From Persicaria tinctoria (taxonomy: Eukaryota > Streptophyta > Magnoliopsida > Caryophyllales > Polygonaceae): DNA of 64,000 nt. This document shows positions 57,345-64,000 of this stretch, in pieces; position 1 is the stretch's first letter, and every line of letters begins with the position of its first letter. Under the pieces are notes generated by a model, which worked only from the letters and a program-made list of their open reading frames with translations, did not search any database and had not been told where the DNA came from. The position numbers and the translations under genes were made by a program. The stretch covers positions 72,292,857 through 72,356,856 of the forward strand of contig JBANSL010000017.1 of assembly GCA_037127255.1 (NCBI GenBank), written 5' to 3'.

Positions 57345-58380
57345 TTAACAGAGGAAACAGAAAGACGGTAAGCGTAAATGTTGGCGTACTGGAAACACCA
57401 CGCTCTCCCCGGAGCGAAGAACCCCTCCGTTGTTGACGAGGCAATCGTTGTACACGATTCGCCTGAATACCTTGGGATCGATGGGCGTCACGGAACCGAA
57501 CGCGCCACAGCTGATGTGGATGTTAGAGATGCTGCAGCCTGTCGTGCACACGTTCGCGATCTCAACGATGAAGGACGGGAGTCCGGTAGGGGTTGGCCTT
57601 GTTGAGACTTGCTTTATTGATATGATGTCCTTTGAGCATGTAGATTGCACCACTCAGTTCATGGCTTTGCCGTCATCTGCCCAAACGAGTGCTTACAAAT
57701 TCAGTATCGGATCAATAACAACAACAACAGACCCAGTATATCCCGCTCAGAGCAGGGTCTGGGGAGTCTCGTTGTATGCTCCTTTTCCCTGATTGGGTCA
57801 AGAGGGAGTTTCCATATGACCAGAGCGAATGAAAGTGCAAGAACCAAAATATGACAGAAACAGGGCACGCAAGCAATCGTAAATAAATAGCCCGAATATC
57901 ACTTTAAACGAGTTTTATGAACAAAACTCAATGGAAGTGATGTTCTTCGCAGCAGTTCGTGCTATTTTTTGCAACCATCCCTCAAGTTGAGGTTAGGGAG
58001 TGAAGGAAAGTTTTATACCATTGGAGAGTAATAGCTTGCGAGCGAATGAAGTGGTGTTGTCAAGATCGGAGAGCAGTTCACGATTGACGCCTTCTTCATT
58101 GCTAGCTGAATCTGATATCACAACCGAACCTGCTGCAGATAATCATACCAAAAAGTTTAAAGATGCTAAAAAGGGCATAAGAAATGCATTGCAGTGACAA
58201 AACAAATGCCATCCAAATAGGTGATGTTATGCAGTCCGAATCATTGTCCCAAACCATGCTTCGAAAATATTGTAAAAGAGGGGAAATGGTTGAAAGAGAG
58301 GGACCTAAGAGGGCAAGCGGAGAGACCAAAGTGAATAATCCCAACAAGGCCAAGGAAGCTTTATGGAAACCCATCACCAT
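57345..58380 (-). pseudogene. TPD1-like paralogue, decayed
   Basis: Same three-exon plan as the gene at 52199: exon 1 58305-58380, exon 2 58019-58129 (111 bases in both copies), exon 3 from 57676 to about 57345. The signal segment (HKASLALLGLFTLVSP) and TPD1 domain (FIVEIANVCTTGCSISN, FRRIVYNDCLVNNGGVLRSG) are easily seen. Two lesions: in exon 3 the codon matching AGA in the intact copy is TGA (57654-57656), and near 57390-57393 one extra base shifts the last ~20 codons. A product would stop after about 70 residues, before the TPD1 domain. A SINE sits in intron 2. A TATA-type tgtatatatattg remains near 58478-58490. Confidence 0.8.
57715..57830 (-). mobile_element. SINE copy in TPD1 pseudogene intron
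   Basis: aacaacaacaacagacccag, then cagggtctggggagtctcg and gattgggtcaagagggagt: same family and orientation as 11861 and 58925. Lies between exons 2 and 3 of the TPD1-like pseudogene; the intact paralogue's intron 2 (87 bases) lacks it. Confidence 0.6.
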
Positions 58381-58924
58381 TATGAGTTTAATCTTTATCA
58401 CTACAATGTTGGAAGTGTAAGAAGAGAGTGGAGAGAGTTCACCAGAAGTATGCAGTGACATGGCAGTACAGAGCCCTCAATATATATACAAGTGTTCGAG
58501 AGACACAAAGCGTATTGATGGGAATCGAACCAGAAAGGAAATGGATTTCTGAATTAATGAAAACTATAGTTGTGCAAGAGCATGATCCTCTTTTCTTTAG
58601 GTCCAAATCCACTGTACATTATAATTTATGTATGTATGTATGCATATGTAAATTGCAATTTACCATATTTGCAGGGTCTGAAGTTGATCTTGTCCAAAGC
58701 ATTTGCAGTGCCAAGCATCAGAAATGGGAAGCTTGGGAGCCTAAAACACAAGCAAATAATCACTTAACAACTTCACATCCATATGACAAATTGCTATCCT
58801 TTTTATGGTTTGAAAGAAATGGTTGCATTTGATAACTGTAGAAGATTCAGCTAATCAGCAGATCAAATATATGATTGTCTTTTCATTAGATACATCTAAT
58901 AAGAGAAAGCCATCATACATATGG

Positions 58925-59048
58925 ATATAACAACAACAACAACCACCACCCAGTATATCCCGCAAAAGCAGGGTCTGGGTGGTCAGGATATACGCACTCT
59001 TTCCCCGAACAAGTCGAGAAAGCGTTTCTGATAAACCCAAAACAATAG
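58925..59048 (-). mobile_element. SINE copy (TS/Au-like)
   Basis: aacaacaacaacaaccacca, then cagtatatcccgc, gcagggtctgggtgg and tacgcactctttccccgaac. It is the clearest of the four related copies in this window. Confidence 0.65.
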
Positions 59049-59629
59049 GATACAAGAACTACAAGAAAGCAGGACTCAAAGAAGGGAAACATAATCGGAA
59101 ACGAAGCATGAAGAAGACAGAAATATAGCAAGGACAAAAGCGCAAAACATCAAGACCCAAAACTCTATACATCCACCGCCCGAATGCACCTCCTCCAGTG
59201 GTTTCTATACATATGGATACATGATTTGAAATTAAAGTTTTTCAATTCAAAGGGATAATATTCTCAAGTTTGATCAACTCAACAGGGTGGGTGGGTGAAG
59301 CTGTTAAGGCATCTATCTCTTGATGCCATTCATCTCGATTTCGATTCCCGCTAACCAACCGAACAAGGAAGAGTATATGAAGATTCTATTAATTCTACCC
59401 ATAGAGTTTACCTAAAATGCATCAATGACAAAGAGGGTAGTTCTAATTAGGCCGCAACCAATCAGAAATTTTACATGAATTATACATATCTTACAACATT
59501 ACAATGTCATCAGATATAAACAAAAAAGCGAAAATTGTTCAAGTTTATTAAATTTTTATCTCAAGCTAAACCTGAATCAACAGAAAAAAAAACCTCTTAT
59601 CCTACGGGCAATATCATATAATAGAGGGC
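59049..59629. other. Intergenic / 3' UTR of FRS10-like gene
   Basis: No gene. The part near 59500-59629 is probably the 3' UTR of the minus-strand gene. Confidence 0.35.
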
Positions 59630-61876
59630 TTAGTCTGTGGGTGAATGTGTAATATCAGTGGCAGTTCCATCACCTTGGGGTATGTTTCTGACTTCTTCAA
59701 GGACTCTTTTGAGTTCCCTGCGCGCATAATCAGAGCGCTCCTTCGCCATGGATGATTCTGCAAGGACACTCGAGGTTAGATCATGGAATTCTGTAAGCCA
59801 TCCGTTATCGTTACAATGAGTACTCTGACTGTCGTACTGAATTTGTCGCCATCGTCTGGGGAAGTATATATCTGGAAGTTGAAAGTAGTTCTTTGCAATG
59901 AGGACTCTAATGGCGTGCCTGCATAAGATTCCCGAAGAATCAAATTCCTTGCAAGAGCAATGGATTTGCTCCCCCTCTGGTACCCATAGGACAAGGCGCT
60001 CCCCATCGGTCTTCTTGAAGTGTTGCACAAGACAAGAACCATCAGGCATGTCTGAGGTGGCATACTGCATTGCCAATGCAACTTCGTGTTGGAATGCATT
60101 GAAGGCGAATGGAGTTAGAACGTTCCGAGCTTGCTCCTCTATAGGAATAGATGTCCTGATAGGCATGTACAGCATTTCCTGATGCCCATGCTTCCGGAGA
60201 GAGCCATCATGAGAAATCTGCATTGACAAGAATGCAATTTTATGCTATTTTAAGCATGACATTATATAAACAACTTGTGAGACTTGAAACATGAATCTGA
60301 ATCCGCGCACACTGAAGATGCCCAGCCTACCTGCTCAAAAAAGCTGCGTAGACAAATTTGTCGAATGAATATTCCTCTTAAGAATGTATCTACAGACTTC
60401 AGGTAGAACTTTGTAGCCATTCTTGCAAGGAAGTACCCTCTCGTATAGGCAGGCGCCCAGGTCACCCTGAATGAAAACAATAAGGCCACATGTTTGTCTG
60501 ACAAAAGTCCGAATTGAGCAACCATCTGATTCCACCGATATTCGAATTCTTCAGTATTTTCTATGTTAACTAAAGCATCAAAACTTGATCTGAATTCGGA
60601 ATAGCTTGGTCCAAGCGAATGAGAAAACCAACTAGTTAGGTTTGGGAGAATTGTCCACACAGGAACAACGTGCTTGGTATTTGGTAGTTCACACCTCACA
60701 GCATCTCTAAGCCCCGGATCAAGGTTTGTTAAGATTGTTCGCGGGTGCTTCCCATTCATAAACCGAAGAAAAGCCTGTACAAAGAAGATAAAAAGTGAGT
60801 TACAAATCAACAGAAATTAAAATTCAGAATCATCATATAAAAAAACTTGGTTAACAGACCTGCAAAGCCCATGAGAAAGAGCGGGTCGTTTCATCCTGCA
60901 GCAAAGCACAGGCGAAAAGGATGAACTTGCCATTGTTATCAATGCCAAACAATGCACCCAATGCCATGCCATACATGACTGACCGATAAGAAGTCTCGAA
61001 ATAAACCACATCGGTAAAGATGGAGTCTGAAGGCATAGAGTTGGGACACAACCAGGCAATGCTCTCCACTTTGTCATTATCATCCACAACACAGTCATAA
61101 ACAAAGTCTTCATTCACTTCTTTCACAGCCTTGCAGGCCTCCAAAAGCTCAATCATATCATTCTCTCTCTTTTCCGCAAGTACCGATTTGTTCTCCTGAA
61201 CAACCTTCTTCCGGTTCTGGATAAAGTTCCTCACATCCCTCTGCAAAAACGGCAGCTGCCCTCCATGTACCCCTTTCTCCAGCTCCAGGACCTTAACTAT
61301 CCGATGTATGGGAAACCCCGCCTTCGAGAGCAACAGAATGCGCTCCTGATCGGCCTCTTGGATCTTCCGGTACGCAGGAAGAAGCCGAACCTGATCATCC
61401 TCCAAGAGTTCATGGTTATGGATGTTGCTAAACTGCACTACACACCACTGAGAGAACCCGTCCACAAGCTCTTTCGACAAGTGCATTTTAGCATCACATC
61501 CACACCTCACAGACTTCCTATCCCTGTGATTTTCGACACTCGATTTCTTCCTAGGCGGAGCGAACCCCGAACGGTAGCACACAAAGTCCCTCTTGTAAAC
61601 CCCCAATTGGGGGCTCAACCTGGAACGCTCCTTCCTAATGGAAAATCCATTCTTTCTGGCGAAATTACCGTAATATTCGAAAGCATCGTCATCGGTTTTG
61701 AATATCATCCCAACGTATGGGGTGACAATGTCATCGAGAGAACCATCGTTCATAACAGATTGAGAAGGCGAGAAATCGTCCTCTGAGACTCCTTCGTGTG
61801 TAACGTAACACTTCCAGTCCCCGCAGGGGCATTGCTGCCTCCGGAGCCATAGATTTCTAGAAGGCGAAGCTGCCAT
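59630..61876 (-). CDS. FAR1-related protein, FRS10-like
   Basis: Three exons (60860-61876, 60331-60774, 59630-60217) join in phase to 682 residues. The start LWLRRQQCPCGDWKCYV and the block YRSGFAPPRKK match Arabidopsis FRS10, as I recall it, better than FRS11. Domains: FAR1 DNA-binding zinc finger (C100, C125/C127, HNH near 153-155), MULE-transposase-derived core (about 285-400), and SWIM zinc finger with C574, C576, C586 and H588 (CSCKEFDSSGILCRH). FAR1/FHY3 proteins are domesticated Mutator-like transposases acting as nuclear transcription regulators. In the core, the family VVFDTSYR and TILTD motifs read VYFETSYR (E294) and TILTN (N356), so two expected acidic catalytic positions are changed. 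No TIR flanks the gene, consistent with domestication. Confidence 0.9.
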
Positions 61877-62290
61877 TGTTACCGAAGATTCGTAAATGGC
61901 AATTCAGAGGGTTTATCAACCCCAAATCATCCAATTGGAGCAACCAGCAACCATTTTTGAGGAAGCAAGTCATGAATTTGGAAGATTCATAACCGGAAAT
62001 CATTCAATTGGAGGAAGAATCAACGAAATTAAAGCAAAAAGGAGACGACTGGGTTTCAATTTCGATCAACAAGCAGTTTGATTAAGAATCAAAACCCTAA
62101 TTTGTAGAATACAAAAATTGAGGAATAAGCTCATAAATTTGGTAAGTGATGGGTGATGAAGGAGGATAAATGCAGAAAGGGAAGATAGAAGCAGCAAGAG
62201 ACAGAGGTTGAATCGGTGAACATACCGTCACCATGGGAGGGAACTCGGAGGATGGCTGGCAGGTGTGTGCCAAAACCTACTCAGTGGTCA
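61877..62290. other. 5' region of FRS10-like gene
   Basis: Probable promoter and 5' UTR for the minus-strand gene. The small open frame 61896-62081 has no recognisable content. Confidence 0.35.
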
Positions 62291-62297
62291 CAAAATA

Positions 62298-62460
62298 TTT
62301 AACGGAAATTTCGCCTGGTACCCCTGTGATATTGCGTATTTCGCACGGTGTACAAAAGTTTTGCTAAATTCGCACGGTACCCCGAGGTTTGTATCAATTT
62401 CGCGTGGTGCCCCTGTTGAGTTAAATCTAACAGAATTTGAAACCTCTGTTAACCCATCTA
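62298..62460 (+). mobile_element. One end of a MULE-type element
   Basis: Starts ggaaatttcgcctggtaccc and continues with repeated cgcacggtacccc/cgtggtgcccc phrases up to a gttaaatctaacag block, the make-up of the MULE terminal repeat at 15400 (ggatggtgcccc...ggtaccctcg). The inverted partner and target duplication are not within the window. Confidence 0.55.
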
Positions 62461-62998
62461 TCCCCCATCTGCTCGTGGTGAAACCGAAGGGAAGAGAGGA
62501 GAGAAGGGGATCGGAGAGGGCGACCGAGCAGGACGACCACTGCTGAACCGCCACCGCCGGCGACATCAGCCAGGCCACCGCACTTCGCCCTTTGTACCAG
62601 AACCCGACCTCGCCCTTTGGCACCAGGAGAAGTCGATCCCAACGCTGTTCTTCAAAGCTTCTTACCGGAGGAGGAGGAGGAGGAACGACCGGCTAGAATC
62701 GACGACAGCAGTGCCAGAGCCATCGCTAGGGGAGGCGCTAAAGGGCTGAAGGTATTTTCTACCGATTTGTGCAATTCCAAACTCCGTTTTCTACGTATTA
62801 GGATTTAGGGATTTCTATCGATTTCTCATTAGGGATTGTTGAATCAACAGAAGTTGCACTTTGAGTGTGAAACTGCAATTCCTATCAATTTCTCATTAGG
62901 GATTTGAGTGTGAAACTGCAATTTCTATCGATTAGGGATTCGAGTGTGAAAATCTGATTTGGTTTTCCTCCTTGTGAAATTTATGGTTTGAGTGTGAG
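62461..62998. other. Possible captured sequence inside MULE
   Basis: GC-rich to about 62760, then direct short repeats (ctatcaatttctcattaggg, three diverged copies). Open on several frames but no family is recognised. Confidence 0.4.
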
Positions 62999-63039
62999 AG
63001 GATTAGGTATTTGTGTTTGCAATTTTCATTAGGGATTTT

Positions 63040-64000
63040 TGAAATTCAACAGAGCTTTGAAGCAACGGGCCACAGTAAGAAGGAATGGATTGGAAGGAAA
63101 GGAAATTCGGGTTCAAATCTACATGGATGGTTTGCTCGGGCTGAGGATTATCAATCAGAGGGCCATTTGGGGGACTATATTCGCAGTAAGGGACAGTTAA
63201 CAACTTTGAATGATATCCCGCAGAAGGAAAATGAAGACAAGGCTATGATTGTTGGCGAGTTAGCTAGCAAGATTGATATAAAATTGGATGAATTGGAGTC
63301 TGAGGTGGCTGTGAAGAAAATGTCTCTCGATACGATTCTTGAGGATAACAACATAATGCAGCAAGCCTTTTTAGATGGTCAGTTATACTTACCACCCTCC
63401 CTTCCTACTTTTGCTTTCATCATATGAGGTCCATTTATTATTCTTGTGCACCCATGTAATTTTATAATGGATATTTTATGTGAAATCCACCATGTTTTTT
63501 ATAAGTGAATGTGGCTTAATGAATTGTTTAACTGCTTCTTTAAGTACTTGAATTTGGCTTAGTTATTTTTGTTTTGAAACTATTATAGGGAAATTTTAGA
63601 TTAAAAGTGATGTTTAATTCACTTGATTGTGGCCTCCTTTGACACGGGCTTTGTTTTAGATTCCATTCCACCTTTGAGCAGCTTGGTTATATATTGATGT
63701 AATGATATTGAGGGGTTTTCTTTGTTTAAGATGATATAGCAACATATTTTTTTTTGGTCAGTTTTATCACTTTCCTTATTTTAAGGGTTGTATTATCTTA
63801 AGGGAGATGATGATGATCATGCTGATGCTGCTGTCAATAAGAAGATGCAAGAGATGACTATTGAATTGCAACAGAAAGTCGAAGATTTAGATGCCATGGA
63901 ATAATCAAATAACGATTTAGTAAAAGAAGTGCGAGAGAGCAATGGGGGGCTACAAGAAATTCGTAAATTGCTAATCGAGATATTTATGCTGAATTTTATG
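63040..64000 (+). pseudogene. IDN2/FDM-like gene fragment (RdDM factor)
   Basis: 63056-63380 encodes HSKKEWIGRKG, then GWFARAEDYQSEGHLGDYIR and a coiled-coil start (GELASKIDIKLDELE), matching the end of the XS domain and the following coiled coil of plant INVOLVED IN DE NOVO 2 / FACTOR OF DNA METHYLATION proteins, which bind double-stranded RNA in RNA-directed DNA methylation. 63807-64000 encodes a later coiled-coil segment (KKMQEMTIELQQKVEDLDAM, NNDLVKEVRESN, LQEIRKLLIE), but with TAA at 63902-63904 in the middle. The zinc finger, first part of the XS domain and several coiled-coil exons are missing. Broken copy, continuing beyond the window. Confidence 0.7.

Noticed and set aside
58428..58832. 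Plus-strand 134-codon open frame beside the TPD1-like pseudogene
   Set aside because: It overlaps the promoter region of the minus-strand pseudogene and resembles no family.
59310..59370. tRNA-like T-arm sequence cgattcccgctaacc
   Set aside because: No cloverleaf with acceptor, D and anticodon arms can be paired around it.
1..64000. CRISPR arrays, operons, bacterial or viral gene clusters
   Set aside because: None seen. The direct repeats present are microsatellites, tandem duplications or transposon parts, and the gene content is plant nuclear.

Overview
This is a flowering-plant nuclear window, most likely a eudicot. It has AT-rich intergenic DNA, short phase-consistent exons with GT/AG introns, plant-only gene families (TPD1, CASPL, FAR1-related, PPR) and many plant transposons. 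I see no bacterial, organellar or viral gene cluster. The species cannot be named from the sequence alone.

Layout. 1-15 kb is gene-poor: LINE remnants, MITEs, two MULE-type elements nearby, a hAT-like element and a tandem array. 15.4-28.4 kb holds a dihydrofolate synthase (DHFS) gene on the minus strand. One of its exons is split by a complete Ty1/copia retrotransposon (17869-22745) with two LTRs that look identical and a GTATG target duplication. Its introns carry a solo LTR and a Tourist-like MITE. A MULE-type element lies just past the last exon I can find, and no terminal exon is visible. 28.4-40.3 kb is again repeat-rich, with one small plant-specific gene (32469-32927) and a Ty3/gypsy remnant.

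40.3-61.9 kb is the gene-rich part: a CASP-like membrane protein (3 exons, +), the cytosolic Fe-S assembly factor NAR1 (11 exons, +), a P-type PPR protein (1 exon, +), a TPD1-like secreted ligand (3 exons, -) with a decayed tandem paralogue 4 kb away, and an FRS10-like FAR1-family protein (3 exons, -). The right edge has one end of a MULE-type element followed by a broken fragment of an IDN2/FDM-type RNA-directed DNA methylation gene. This may be a Pack-MULE cut off by the window.

The genes form no operon or pathway cluster. They are independent loci separated by transposon debris. The most informative observations are the fresh copia insertion in a DHFS exon, the TPD1 functional/pseudogene pair, the loss of two acidic transposase-derived residues in the FRS10-like protein, and the set of non-autonomous elements whose exact target duplications (9, 8, 5 or 3 bp) allow family assignment.
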